From contig CAIOIX010000019.1 of NCBI GenBank assembly GCA_903858445.1, forward strand, positions 1-32,073: a DNA stretch of 32,073 nucleotides, written 5' to 3'. Under the pieces are notes generated by a model, which was given only the letters and a program-made list of their open reading frames with translations, was not told the DNA's origin and ran no database searches. A program made the position numbers and the translations under genes. This DNA is from an uncultured beta proteobacterium. Lineage in GTDB: Bacteria; Pseudomonadota; Gammaproteobacteria; Burkholderiales; Burkholderiaceae. Position 1 is the stretch's first letter, and every line of letters starts with the position of its first letter. This document shows, piece after piece, positions 13,915-22,433 of the stretch.

Positions 13915-16899
13915 TTAGGCAAATTTTTCGATTTGACACATGGTGGTTTTGGTTTCTTGCATCATCGTCACCATATCGTAACCATAGGTAGTTGCAGTGT
14001 TAACCGCTTCACCTAAAACTATTGGAGCGGCACCCTCTGGATAGTATTTACGCAAGTCGGCACCCTGCCACCAACCGGCAAAATGGAATGGCACAAATGC
14101 AGTTCCTTGGTCGACACGCTCAGTGACCAGTGCACGGACCTTGATCCTGGCTCCTGTTGGAGATTTAACCCAAACATAATCCCAATTCTTAATACCGCGC
14201 AACTCAGCTGCTTTCGGATTAATTTCCACAAAGTTTTCTTGCTGCAACTCAGCCAGCCATGGATTGGAACGAGTCTCGTCACCACCGCCTTCATACTCAA
14301 CTAAGCGACCAGAGGTCAGAATGATTGGGAACTTCTCGTACAACTTCTCATTCAAGTTTTTGTCTTGAACCGTTTTGTACAGAGTGGGCAAGCGCCAGAA
14401 GTTTTTCTTATCAGCCGCTGTTGGGTACTTACGCATCATTGGCTCATTGGTACTGTAAAGAGCTTCGCGGTGAACTGGAATGGCATCTGGGAAATTCCAA
14501 ACCACTGCGCGCGCCTTCGCATTACCAAATGGATGGCAGCCATTCTTCATCACAACACGTTGAATGCCGCCAGATAAGTCAGTCTTCCAATTTTTACCTT
14601 CAGCCAGCTTTTTCTCATCATCAGTAAGTTGATCCCACCAACCCAGCTTCTTCATGAAAACATGATCAAACTCTGGGTAACCAGTGGTAATCGCTGAGCC
14701 TTTGGAATGAGATCCATCCTCTGCCAGCAGGCTCTTACCCTCTCGCTCAACTCCGAAGTTGGCGCGGAAATTACCACCACCCTCCATCACACTCTTGCTA
14801 GTGTCATAAAGATTAGGCGAGCCTGGATGCTTGATAGCTGCAGTACCGTAGCAAGGCCAAGGCAACCCATAGTAATCTCCAGTTGTGTCGTAACCTGATA
14901 CAGGGTCAACACCACCGCGTGACTTCAGAGTTTTAGGATCAAACGTAGCAACCATTCTAATATGCGCCTTGAGACGCTCAGTAGTTTGACAGGTATATCC
15001 GATCTTCCAGCAGTAGCGATTAATCTCACGCAAAATATCCTCAGTCTGCGGCTCTCTCCACTGCTTACCAGCGTACTTCGAGCTCAACATCTTGTAGTTG
15101 GTTGATAGCTCCTGACCAAATCCAAGACGATCTGCAAATGCCTGCATGATCACATGATCCGGAACAGATTCAAACAATGGATCAATGACTTTTTCACGCC
15201 ACTGAAGTGAGCGGTTGGAAGCGGTAGCTGAACCACAAGTCTCAAATTGCGTGGTAGCTGGCAATAAGTAAACGTTGCGGTTTTTATTAACAACATCACC
15301 TTCAGCTGGTGGCATCGCTGCCATTGCTGCGGTGGCACTTGGATAGGGATCTACTACCACCAACAAATCCAACTTATTCATTGCGCGCTTCATATCAAGA
15401 CCGCGCGTTTGCGAGTTAGGCGCATGACCCCAGAAGAATAAACCCTTCACATTGGTCTGCTGATCGATCATGTCATTTTTCTCGAGCACAGCATCTACCC
15501 AACGGGAAACCGTCGTACCAGACTTCTCCATCATGTCAGGAGCGTAGCGACCCTTAATCCATTCATAATCAACACCCCACCCTGCGGCGAAATGCTTCCA
15601 TGATCCAGCTGCAAGGCCATAGTAGCCCGGCACTGACTCTGGGTTAGGGCCAACATCTGTAGCGCCCTGCACATTGTCGTGACCGCGGAAAATATTGGTA
15701 CCGCCACCAGACTTACCAACGTTACCTAAGGCCAATTGGACAATACAAGAGGCGCGAACCATAGCATTACCAATGGTGTGCTGCGTTTGACCCATGCACC
15801 AAACCAAAGTACTTGGACGATTCTGAGCCATCGTCTTAGCGACTTGATAGACCTGAGCTTCAGGTACGCCACATGCCTGCTCTACATTGGCAGGCGTCCA
15901 CTTTTCCATTACTTCTTTGCGAATCTCATCCATACCGTAAACGCGGTCGTTGATGTACTTCTTATCTTCCCAGCCGTTATTAAAGATGTGGTACAGAACG
16001 CCAAAAAGGAAGGGAATATCAGTTCCCGAACGAATGCGAACGTACTGGTCAGACTTGGCTGCTGTGCGGGTATAGCGTGGATCAACAACAATAACTTTGC
16101 ATCCATTCTCTTTGGCGTGCAAAAGACTTAGCATGGACACTGGGTGAGCTTCAGCAGCATTTGAACCGATGTACAAAGCAGCCTTGGCATTCATCATGTC
16201 GTTGTAGCTATTGGTCATTGCACCATAACCCCAGGTATTTGCAACCCCAGCTACAGTTGTAGAGTGGCAAATACGCGCCTGATGGTCTGTGTTGTTAGTC
16301 CCAAAGAATGAAACCCACTTACGCAATAGATACGCTTGCTCATTATTGTGTTTAGAAGATCCAATAAAAAACATTGAATCAGGACTGTACTTGGTGCGGA
16401 GATCTTTCATCTGCGCAGTAATCTCAGTTAAAGCCTGATCCCAAGAAATTCTTTCGTATTTGCCATCTACCAACTTCATTGGATAGCGTAAGCGGAAATC
16501 TCCATGACCATGTTCGCGAAGCGCTGCACCCTTAGCGCAATGGGCACCCATATTAATCGGAGAATCAAATACTGGGTCTTGACGTACCCAAACACCGTTC
16601 TCGACCGTAGCATCGACCGCACAACCTACAGAGCAGTGGGTACAAATCGAGCGCTTTACTTCAATCTTGCCCTTGCCATCTAACATCGCCTTATCCGGCT
16701 CAGCTACCGCTTTTTGTACCAGAGTCAATTGGCTAGCTGCAATACCTGCGCCCACTCCAACTCCCGAACGTTTCAGGAAAGTACGGCGATCCATCGTTGG
16801 TACTGCGGCCTTTAATCCACGCGATAGACTGCCAATCAAACGGGAACTAGGTGCTATACGACTGCTTTGTGGAATATTGGATTTACGAGTCAGACTCAT
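13915..16899 (-). CDS. Formate dehydrogenase catalytic (alpha) subunit, Cys-type molybdo/tungsto enzyme
   Basis: A 994-residue catalytic subunit oxidising formate to CO2. The N-terminus is long (35 residues) before a twin-arginine signal, MDRRTFLKRSG (R38-R39). A [4Fe-4S] site is formed by C86, C89, C93 (CTHCSVGC) and C121 (HCAKGAALREHGH). The active-site ligand is C211 in ARICHSTTVAGVA, encoded by TGC (16269-16267), not by a selenocysteine TGA; the neighbouring H212 is conserved. The C-terminal bis-MGD-binding domain includes LTSGRLVEYEGGGDETRSNPWL. The TAT signal implies an active site facing the periplasm. A ribosome binding site (AGGGA) precedes the ATG. A tungstate-type transporter nearby suggests W or Mo at the active site. 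Confidence 0.95.
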   Translation of the reverse strand: MSLTRKSNIPQSSRIAPSSRLIGSLSRGLKAAVPTMDRRTFLKRSGVGVGAGIAASQLTLVQKAVAEPDKAMLDGKGKIEVKRSICTHCSVGCAVDATVENGVWVRQDPVFDSPINMGAHCAKGAALREHGHGDFRLRYPMKLVDGKYERISWDQALTEITAQMKDLRTKYSPDSMFFIGSSKHNNEQAYLLRKWVSFFGTNNTDHQARICHSTTVAGVANTWGYGAMTNSYNDMMNAKAALYIGSNAAEAHPVSMLSLLHAKENGCKVIVVDPRYTRTAAKSDQYVRIRSGTDIPFLFGVLYHIFNNGWEDKKYINDRVYGMDEIRKEVMEKWTPANVEQACGVPEAQVYQVAKTMAQNRPSTLVWCMGQTQHTIGNAMVRASCIVQLALGNVGKSGGGTNIFRGHDNVQGATDVGPNPESVPGYYGLAAGSWKHFAAGWGVDYEWIKGRYAPDMMEKSGTTVSRWVDAVLEKNDMIDQQTNVKGLFFWGHAPNSQTRGLDMKRAMNKLDLLVVVDPYPSATAAMAAMPPAEGDVVNKNRNVYLLPATTQFETCGSATASNRSLQWREKVIDPLFESVPDHVIMQAFADRLGFGQELSTNYKMLSSKYAGKQWREPQTEDILREINRYCWKIGYTCQTTERLKAHIRMVATFDPKTLKSRGGVDPVSGYDTTGDYYGLPWPCYGTAAIKHPGSPNLYDTSKSVMEGGGNFRANFGVEREGKSLLAEDGSHSKGSAITTGYPEFDHVFMKKLGWWDQLTDDEKKLAEGKNWKTDLSGGIQRVVMKNGCHPFGNAKARAVVWNFPDAIPVHREALYSTNEPMMRKYPTAADKKNFWRLPTLYKTVQDKNLNEKLYEKFPIILTSGRLVEYEGGGDETRSNPWLAELQQENFVEINPKAAELRGIKNWDYVWVKSPTGARIKVRALVTERVDQGTAFVPFHFAGWWQGADLRKYYPEGAAPIVLGEAVNTATTYGYDMVTMMQETKTTMCQIEKFA

Positions 16900-16966
16900 A
16901 TTTTGTCCCTGGAAAAGATTTTTTTATTTTTAAAAAAGATGAATTCAATGAAATAGCGATAGTCGA

Positions 16967-17188
16967 TTAAAGCAAAGTGGTTTCGTAATACTTGCGCACA
17001 TGTGCGGATAGCTGATAACCATCGTCTTTACCTTTAACCTTGCTGCCAATTTCCTGCATGACTGCCTTACCAATAGTGGTTTGTGAGGCTACTGCCACAG
17101 CGCCTACGGCAGCACTTGCACCAATAAAAAATTTTCGGCGTGATGGCTTGTTCTCTTCAAAAGTTGCAGTTTTAGATTTAGTACTCAT
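16967..17188 (-). CDS. Formate dehydrogenase region small TAT protein
   Basis: A 73-residue protein of the small twin-arginine family found immediately upstream of formate dehydrogenase alpha subunits. The TAT motif is SRRKFFIGA (R17-R18), followed by a hydrophobic Ala/Val-rich stretch (about 22-37) and a C-terminal part ending in YQLSAHVRKYYETTLL. It contains no cysteine, so it is not itself an Fe-S protein. It is the first gene after the regulatory gap with the FNR-type box, and the alpha subunit starts 67 bp downstream. Its role is not established; a chaperone-like or structural function in the exported complex is plausible. Confidence 0.85.
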   Translation of the reverse strand: MSTKSKTATFEENKPSRRKFFIGASAAVGAVAVASQTTIGKAVMQEIGSKVKGKDDGYQLSAHVRKYYETTLL

Positions 17189-17212
17189 TGCATACTCCTA
17201 TTTCATTTATTC

Positions 17213-17226
17213 TTGATTTCGATCAA
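17213..17226. promoter_or_regulatory. Perfect FNR/ANR-type box upstream of formate dehydrogenase genes
   Basis: TTGATTTCGATCAA matches the FNR/ANR consensus TTGAT-N4-ATCAA exactly on both half-sites. Its centre is 31 bp upstream of the small TAT gene's ATG (17188). FNR-type regulators bind such sites under low oxygen. A class II activator site, centred near -41.5, would put the transcription start inside the coding region, so the site may repress or roadblock, or the annotated start may be wrong. No FNR gene is in the window. Confidence 0.6.
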
Positions 17227-17247
17227 GTGTAAAACGAAATGACACTT
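17225..17247. promoter_or_regulatory. Inverted repeat adjoining the FNR-type box
   Basis: AAGTGT (17225-17230) and ACACTT (17242-17247) form a perfect 6-bp inverted repeat with an 11-base spacer, sharing two bases with the edge of the FNR-type box. TGACA is also repeated directly at 17240 and 17249. On the plus strand TTGACA (17248-17253) with TCTATA 18 bp later resembles a promoter reading antisense into the TorD-family gene. All are sequence observations without proof of function. Confidence 0.3.
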
Positions 17248-17303
17248 TTGACATGCCCTTGAAATATTTGTTCTATATAAGCAAAGTATGCTGCGACGCA
17301 ACA

Positions 17304-17948
17304 TCAAATCATATCGAAACTCTGACCTTCAATCGCTAGAAATTCCCTAGTAAGCTCAGCCACTGGACGATATAGGTGCATCTCAGGCATGTCCTCTATT
17401 GCATCGCATAACTGGTCATACCAAGGACGAATATGGTCATTGAAAAAGACCCTTTGATTAGTAAGGTTTGATATCTCAACATCATCTCCAGCGATGAGGT
17501 AGCGCATAACTTCACAAAGTGCAGAAATATGATCCTCAGTCTCCGTAATTTCCTCAGCCGCCTCGAGACCAAATAACTCTAGAGCTCGACGGATCTCAAC
17601 TAATGGTCTTTCATTTAAGTGGCCAGCCATATAAAAGGAGCCATTGAGAACAACGTTAGGTCGACCAACGCTAATGAAATTGGAATCAAACTCCTTATGC
17701 CAAGCTTTTGCAGTATTTGCCCTTGCAACTTCAACTACGCTATGCCATAACCTTAAGAGTGGAGCATCTTCTGGCTGACTTTCTTGACCCTCGGGAATAG
17801 AAGCAGTAATTTGATCGAGCAAGTCTTGCTCTGGGGGCCGGTGGAAGAGTCTGGCAATTAAACCGTACAAATCTGCCCTAGCGAGGTCCTCCGGCAGACC
17901 TATATCGCCCACCTCAGTCGAGGTGTTTTCTTTTGGTTTCTCACTCAT
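17304..17948 (-). CDS. TorD/DmsD-family molecular chaperone for formate dehydrogenase
   Basis: A 214-residue cytoplasmic chaperone of the TorD superfamily, which binds TAT signal peptides and assists cofactor insertion into molybdoenzymes. The all-helical core shows ARADLYGLIARLFHRPP near the N-terminus, a central HKEFDSNFISVGRP segment followed by LNGSFYMAGHLNERPL, and EDHISALCEVMRYLIAG, the helix with the family's typical E-DH pattern. I chose ATG 17948, which overlaps the preceding ferredoxin gene's stop (ATGA), instead of the longer frame to 17981. It lies upstream of the catalytic subunit gene, its likely client, separated by the 115-bp regulatory gap. Confidence 0.85.
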   Translation of the reverse strand: MSEKPKENTSTEVGDIGLPEDLARADLYGLIARLFHRPPEQDLLDQITASIPEGQESQPEDAPLLRLWHSVVEVARANTAKAWHKEFDSNFISVGRPNVVLNGSFYMAGHLNERPLVEIRRALELFGLEAAEEITETEDHISALCEVMRYLIAGDDVEISNLTNQRVFFNDHIRPWYDQLCDAIEDMPEMHLYRPVAELTREFLAIEGQSFDMI

Positions 17949-20035
17949 GTTTCTTTTTTCACCATATCCACTACACGACAATCACTACACATCTTGAGCC
18001 TATCCATTGCTGCGCCAGCGAAGGCGCCATGCGCACCCAACTTAGCTAGCATTAGATCGACCATTTTCATTGTGCCAAAGGGCTTCCCACAGCTAATGCA
18101 ATAAAATGCTTGAGTCTCGTTGAGGTCAACCCTTTGCTTGCGCTGCTCAACCTTTAGCAGACGTGGGGCTAAAGTAAGAGCCTTTTCAGGGCATGTCTGT
18201 ACACAAATGCCGCACTGAACACAGTGCTTTTCAATAAAAGAAAGTTTAGGCTCTTCTGGGTTATCTAATAAAGCACCCTCAGGACAACTACCTACACATG
18301 ACATACAAAGAGTGCAGGCGTCTTTGTTAATGTTGAGTCCGCCCAAAAGAGATGATTTAGGTAAAACAAAACCCTCCTCCGGAATAGGGGTCTTAGCCTG
18401 TTTTTGGAGATACTCTAAAACAGCCTCAAGAGTTTCACGCTTTTGATTACTCAAACCAAAAGTTGCTGGGGTACTTATAGGCAGTTGGGGGCCGCGCTGG
18501 CGTAATTTACCCATAGCAAACGAAACTTGCTCAAGATCATCAGCAGCTCTTGCTTGTATCAAGGAAACACGCGCATCAAATCCATAAGCTTGAAGAATGG
18601 AATTAGCTAAAGCGCTTTGAGTTTCTAATGCGTCGCGATAAGCAGGATCTTCATCGCCACTTAAAAGCAAAACGACTTCACCAAAGCCATAGCTTAGAGC
18701 CCCTAACCAAAGATCTAGTCCGGTAGAAGCAATATGCTCGATGCCGTATGGCAAAACAAAAGATGGCAAACCTTCAATCCGTTTCGGCTGTAAATGCGCT
18801 GCTCGCCCAAGAGCATCGATTAATTGCGTACCAGCCTTCAGAGAGTGAAGTAAGAGGCTGGGCGTAGACGCTTGCTGAGCTTTGGTACTTTGTGCACTAA
18901 ATACATTGGCGAGTAATTTAATTTCTTTACCTTGATGCTCAACGCTAGGGTAGTTATAACGCATTGCACCCGATGGGCAAACCGTAGAGCAGGCGCCACA
19001 GCCCATGCAAAGATTGGGGTTTACCTGAACAGCGCCCTGACCATTTTTAAATAAAGAGGTGATGGCGCCAGTTGAGCAAACATCAATGCAGGCATTGCAG
19101 CCGACTCTTCCATTCCGTCCGTGAGCGCAGACCTTTTCGTTATAGGCAAAGTATTTTGGTTTTTCAAATTCGCCAATGAGTCCTAGCAATTGATTGGCGA
19201 CGAGCGCTTGTTCGAACGGATCCGTCCCAGGAGCGAAATACCCTTGGGGCGGCTGGCTCATGCGCATTATGGGCTTAATCCGTAAATCCATAATCAAATC
19301 AAATTCCGAGCTACGCTTTCGCTCCAACCGATCAAACTGGATCGCGCCAATACTGGCGCATGCCGTTATACAAGCGCGATGTGACTTGCACTTGTCCAAG
19401 TCAATCTGAAAGGAGTCATCAATTGCATTTTCTGGACAAACGTCTACGCAAGCGCCGCAACGCGTGCACATTTCTGGATCAATCGGATTTTGTAAATCCC
19501 AGTCGACAGAGAAATTACCCAGATAACCATCCAGCTTCGTTACTTGGCCCGTATAGACGGGGAAGTTTCTGGCAAGCGGTAAGGCGCTAGGCTCGGTACA
19601 CAGGACTGAGACATCAAGAGAGTCGCTTAATTTTTCGGCCCAAGGCAGAGCTTGTGCTCCAGGTCCAATAATGAACAATCTGCCTTGACTCTCATAATTC
19701 ACTACGGGAACTGGTTCGGCCTCTGGCATATCAGCCAAAGCAAGCAAAGCGGCAATCTTTGGGCTAGACGTTTTAGCCTCTTGGGTCCAGCCAGCGATTT
19801 CGCGAATGTTCACAAAGCGCAAGGGTGCAACTAAAGGCTTTTCGGTTTGGGCTGCCAGCTCACTAAATAAAGCACCCTCCTGTGTGCAGGCAACCACCAA
19901 TGGTTCATCGCCATCTAAGGCCTTCAGAAATGAACCTACCTCCTGTCGGCATAAAGATGTGTGCATAGTAACGCCTAGAGCTCTTGCATCTAAAGGCATC
20001 GTGCCATTACAGTTACAGACTAATTTTTGGCTCAT
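17945..20035 (-). CDS. Large multi-cluster ferredoxin-like protein of the formate dehydrogenase region
   Basis: A 696-residue cytoplasmic iron-sulfur protein with no signal peptide. Cysteine motifs occur as two blocks: C190/C193/C196/C200 with an atypical partner C216/C222/C226; C303/C313/C316/C320 with C343/C346/C349/C353; and C574/C577/C580/C584 with C605/C608/C611/C615. This is consistent with about five or six [4Fe-4S] clusters. A C-terminal pair of CxxC motifs (C646/C649 and C683/C686) could bind zinc or another metal. The N-terminal part starts LVCNCNGTMPLDA, and residues 115-180 and 395-545 show no motif I can name. The gene is coupled to the TorD-family chaperone gene. It could carry electrons to or from formate dehydrogenase or take part in its maturation; the function is not established. 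Confidence 0.8.
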   Translation of the reverse strand: MSQKLVCNCNGTMPLDARALGVTMHTSLCRQEVGSFLKALDGDEPLVVACTQEGALFSELAAQTEKPLVAPLRFVNIREIAGWTQEAKTSSPKIAALLALADMPEAEPVPVVNYESQGRLFIIGPGAQALPWAEKLSDSLDVSVLCTEPSALPLARNFPVYTGQVTKLDGYLGNFSVDWDLQNPIDPEMCTRCGACVDVCPENAIDDSFQIDLDKCKSHRACITACASIGAIQFDRLERKRSSEFDLIMDLRIKPIMRMSQPPQGYFAPGTDPFEQALVANQLLGLIGEFEKPKYFAYNEKVCAHGRNGRVGCNACIDVCSTGAITSLFKNGQGAVQVNPNLCMGCGACSTVCPSGAMRYNYPSVEHQGKEIKLLANVFSAQSTKAQQASTPSLLLHSLKAGTQLIDALGRAAHLQPKRIEGLPSFVLPYGIEHIASTGLDLWLGALSYGFGEVVLLLSGDEDPAYRDALETQSALANSILQAYGFDARVSLIQARAADDLEQVSFAMGKLRQRGPQLPISTPATFGLSNQKRETLEAVLEYLQKQAKTPIPEEGFVLPKSSLLGGLNINKDACTLCMSCVGSCPEGALLDNPEEPKLSFIEKHCVQCGICVQTCPEKALTLAPRLLKVEQRKQRVDLNETQAFYCISCGKPFGTMKMVDLMLAKLGAHGAFAGAAMDRLKMCSDCRVVDMVKKET

Positions 20036-20046
20036 GAATCTTTTTC

Positions 20047-20634
20047 TTAGCTATTTTTCTGATCCGAGGGAATGTCGTCCGACGACAGTTCTCCTAGATC
20101 GGTATTTAAATGGGTCGATCTTAAATCGGCCTGACCTTTCATGGCCAAGCCTTGGTCAGGCAATTCCATCTGCGAAGACTCTTCAAGGTCTACTGAATTA
20201 GCGACAAACTGCTTCTCGCCATCATCTGCACTGCCATTGCCCTTGCGGAAAATATTAAGCATGTCGGACTGCACCATCCGCTTGAGCATTTCCAGGGGAA
20301 TAGGGTCAGGCTTAGAGTAGTCGTCAATATAAATATCTAAGCCATCCATCACATTAAAGTGAGGATCTGAAAACATTTTCTTCATGGCGGCTTGCTGAAC
20401 CGTAGGATCAACCCCTGGTTTCATAAAAGCAGAAAAGTCAGGGGCAAAACGATCAATCTTCTCAACATCATCCAAAGTGGCGGGCGGGGGAGTCTCTTGC
20501 TCCGTCTTTGAAACATTGAGATCGGCAGACTCCTTAACCACTAACTGTGGAGTTGAATCCACCTGCTTTTTTTCTGGCTCAATTTGCTCGCCTGACTTAC
20601 GACGTGACCAACGATTTAAGAAGCCGCCAGCCAT
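20047..20634 (-). CDS. DUF3306 domain protein
   Basis: A 195-residue acidic, probably soluble protein. The N-terminal GGFLNRWSRRKSGEQ and the central FAPDFSAFMKPGVDP and MKKMFSDPHFNVMDGLDIYIDDY segments identify the DUF3306 family, whose genes accompany formate dehydrogenase clusters in proteobacteria. There is no cysteine or membrane segment. Two consecutive ATGs occur (20637 and 20634). The GGAGG ribosome binding site is better spaced for the second, which also matches the MxxGFLxRW start usual in the family. It overlaps the DUF3305 gene end. Function is unknown; a scaffold or maturation role is plausible from context. Confidence 0.85.
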   Translation of the reverse strand: MAGGFLNRWSRRKSGEQIEPEKKQVDSTPQLVVKESADLNVSKTEQETPPPATLDDVEKIDRFAPDFSAFMKPGVDPTVQQAAMKKMFSDPHFNVMDGLDIYIDDYSKPDPIPLEMLKRMVQSDMLNIFRKGNGSADDGEKQFVANSVDLEESSQMELPDQGLAMKGQADLRSTHLNTDLGELSSDDIPSDQKNS

Positions 20635-21173
20635 CATTCCTCCGTGGGGCGATCAGCACCCTTGAATGAAGCTGGGCGATGACGCTTCTTTGGCTCGGGA
20701 TGGTAATGCTCATTTACATATTCTTGCAACCACGAAGCATGCTCAACTGTCATAGGGACATTGTCTACAGACTCGCCACCATCCAAGAGGCGCCCAGCCT
20801 CGTTGTAGCTTACCGAGATGCGGTGAGGCACGGCAATAGTCGCCTCAGATTTAGCAAGTGGCATTGATTGCTCATCGATGTAGCGCTCAATATCCTCCTC
20901 TAAACGCCACATGACAAACCAGCATGGCTCAGGAGAGGATAAGTTCAGGTAATAACCTTCTGCCTCATCGGGAAATAAATTCAGTTCATATCCAGTAAAC
21001 AGCCAAGACTCACCATCAGTATCGCGCCCCAAAAACTGACCGCAAAACTGATTACTCTGCTTAGCAGCTGAATCAAGTTGACCAAAATCAGGCAACACCT
21101 CTTTAAGCACCCACTTGTATGTAATCCATGGGTTGTCAACATTTTGCTTACGCATCAATACCGCAAAGCGCAT
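20634..21173 (-). CDS. DUF3305 domain protein
   Basis: A 179-residue protein of the DUF3305 family. It begins MRFAVLMRKQNVDNPWITYKWVLKEVLPD and has WLFTGYELNLFPDEAEGYYLNLSSPEPCWFVMW-like elements in the middle, described here only in outline (W87-W116 region), which are characteristic of the family. It is soluble, and its basic C-terminal tail contains PEPKKRHRPASFKG. It starts 6 bp after the Mrp-family gene and overlaps the DUF3306 gene, so the three are cotranscribed. DUF3305 and DUF3306 occur together with formate dehydrogenase genes; no reaction is known. Context suggests a role in enzyme assembly. Confidence 0.85.
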   Translation of the reverse strand: MRFAVLMRKQNVDNPWITYKWVLKEVLPDFGQLDSAAKQSNQFCGQFLGRDTDGESWLFTGYELNLFPDEAEGYYLNLSSPEPCWFVMWRLEEDIERYIDEQSMPLAKSEATIAVPHRISVSYNEAGRLLDGGESVDNVPMTVEHASWLQEYVNEHYHPEPKKRHRPASFKGADRPTEE

Positions 21174-21179
21174 AAGTCC

Positions 21180-22268
21180 CTAGGTGTTCTGAACTACGAT
21201 ATTAGGAAATTTACTACTCATATCTTTTGAGAGAGTAGCAACACGAATTGCTACCTGTCTAGCAATATTTTTATAAATAGCGCTAATTGCACCGTCAGGA
21301 TCAGCCACCACGGTTGGTCGACCAGCATCTGCATGCTCCCGAATAGAAAGGTTTAAGGGCAAAGAGCCTAAAAAGTCAGCCCCATACTCTTTGCACATCT
21401 TCTCGCCGCCACCGGTACCAAACACATGCTCCTCATTACCGCATTTAGGGCAAACGTAGGTACTCATATTTTCGATAATACCAATGATGGGTACGCCAAC
21501 CTTCTCAAACATCTTCAATCCCTTGCGTGCATCTAGCAGCGCAATATCTTGAGGGGTCGTAACAATCACGGCTCCAGTAACGGGCACCTTTTGGGAGAGT
21601 GTCAACTGAATATCACCCGTGCCTGGCGGCATGTCGACAATCAGGTAATCCAAATCACGCCAACGCGTTTGACGCAATAGTTGCTCGAGCGCAGAGGTCA
21701 CCATTGGGCCACGCCACACCATCGGCGCATCTTCCTCAATCAAGAAACCAATAGAGCTCGCTTGCAAACCATGTCCTTCCATGGGCTCAATAGTATTTTC
21801 TTCAATCGATTCTGGCCTACCAGTAATGCCAAGCATCATCGGCTGACTTGGTCCATAAATATCCGCATCCAAGATGCCAACCTGCGCACCCTCTGCCGCT
21901 AAAGCAAGCGCTAGGTTTACAGCAGTAGTTGATTTACCAACACCACCCTTCCCACTAGCGATAGCGATAATATTTTTAACACCAGGTAACAATTTCACGC
22001 CACGCTGCACTGCATGCGAAACAATTTGACTGCTCACGTTCACGCTAACATTTTTGACATCAGGTAAATTACGCAGAACATTAATCACGGATTTACGGAT
22101 AGCATCAAACTGGCTTTTTGCAGGGTATCCCAACACTACATCTAGGGTAATTTCGCCACCCTCTACCCGCAGATTTTTAACAGCCCTGGCTGTTACAAAA
22201 TCAGTCTTAGTATTTGGGTCGACTAACCCTTTTAATGCTGCTTGTACAGACTCAACAGTAACTGCCAC
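21180..22268 (-). CDS. apbC: Mrp/ApbC-family iron-sulfur cluster carrier ATPase
   Basis: A 362-residue P-loop ATPase of the Mrp/NBP35 family, which carries [4Fe-4S] clusters to apoproteins. It has an N-terminal MIP18/DUF59-type domain (about 1-95), the deviant Walker A SGKGGVGKST (105-114), LDADIYGPSQPMM (133-145), VDMPPGTGD (211-219), and the cluster-binding CPKC (C273, C276). The start is GTG 22268, with AGGAG 6 bases upstream. Between the two sits an ATGTAG, a start codon directly followed by a stop. It leads the run of accessory genes before the Fe-S-rich formate dehydrogenase, fitting a supply role, though Mrp proteins also serve other Fe-S enzymes. Confidence 0.92.
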   Translation of the reverse strand: MAVTVESVQAALKGLVDPNTKTDFVTARAVKNLRVEGGEITLDVVLGYPAKSQFDAIRKSVINVLRNLPDVKNVSVNVSSQIVSHAVQRGVKLLPGVKNIIAIASGKGGVGKSTTAVNLALALAAEGAQVGILDADIYGPSQPMMLGITGRPESIEENTIEPMEGHGLQASSIGFLIEEDAPMVWRGPMVTSALEQLLRQTRWRDLDYLIVDMPPGTGDIQLTLSQKVPVTGAVIVTTPQDIALLDARKGLKMFEKVGVPIIGIIENMSTYVCPKCGNEEHVFGTGGGEKMCKEYGADFLGSLPLNLSIREHADAGRPTVVADPDGAISAIYKNIARQVAIRVATLSKDMSSKFPNIVVQNT

Positions 22269-22433
22269 TACATTCTCCTAAGAATAGCCACAAACTCATT
22301 GGGCATATCAATACGTCTAATTGTGAATTAATGCGAATTTTTTAATAGTGCGTAGATTAACCGCACAAAGGATTCTTTGCTTTTAGATCAAAATTACCTG
22401 ACCCATTAGGCCATGGTAAAAATAAATAAAACC

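Noticed and set aside
15736-16131. Plus-strand 131-codon open frame inside the formate dehydrogenase alpha gene
   Set aside because: It is antisense to a highly conserved catalytic region, has no ribosome binding site I can see and no recognisable protein content.
16267-16269. Possible selenocysteine at the formate dehydrogenase active site
   Set aside because: The codon is TGC (Cys211) in the continuous reading frame; no TGA or SECIS-like need arises.
16916-16944. A/T-only hairpin between the small TAT gene and the alpha-subunit gene as a terminator
   Set aside because: The stem is imperfect and has almost no GC pairs. Termination here would cut an operon that otherwise looks continuous.
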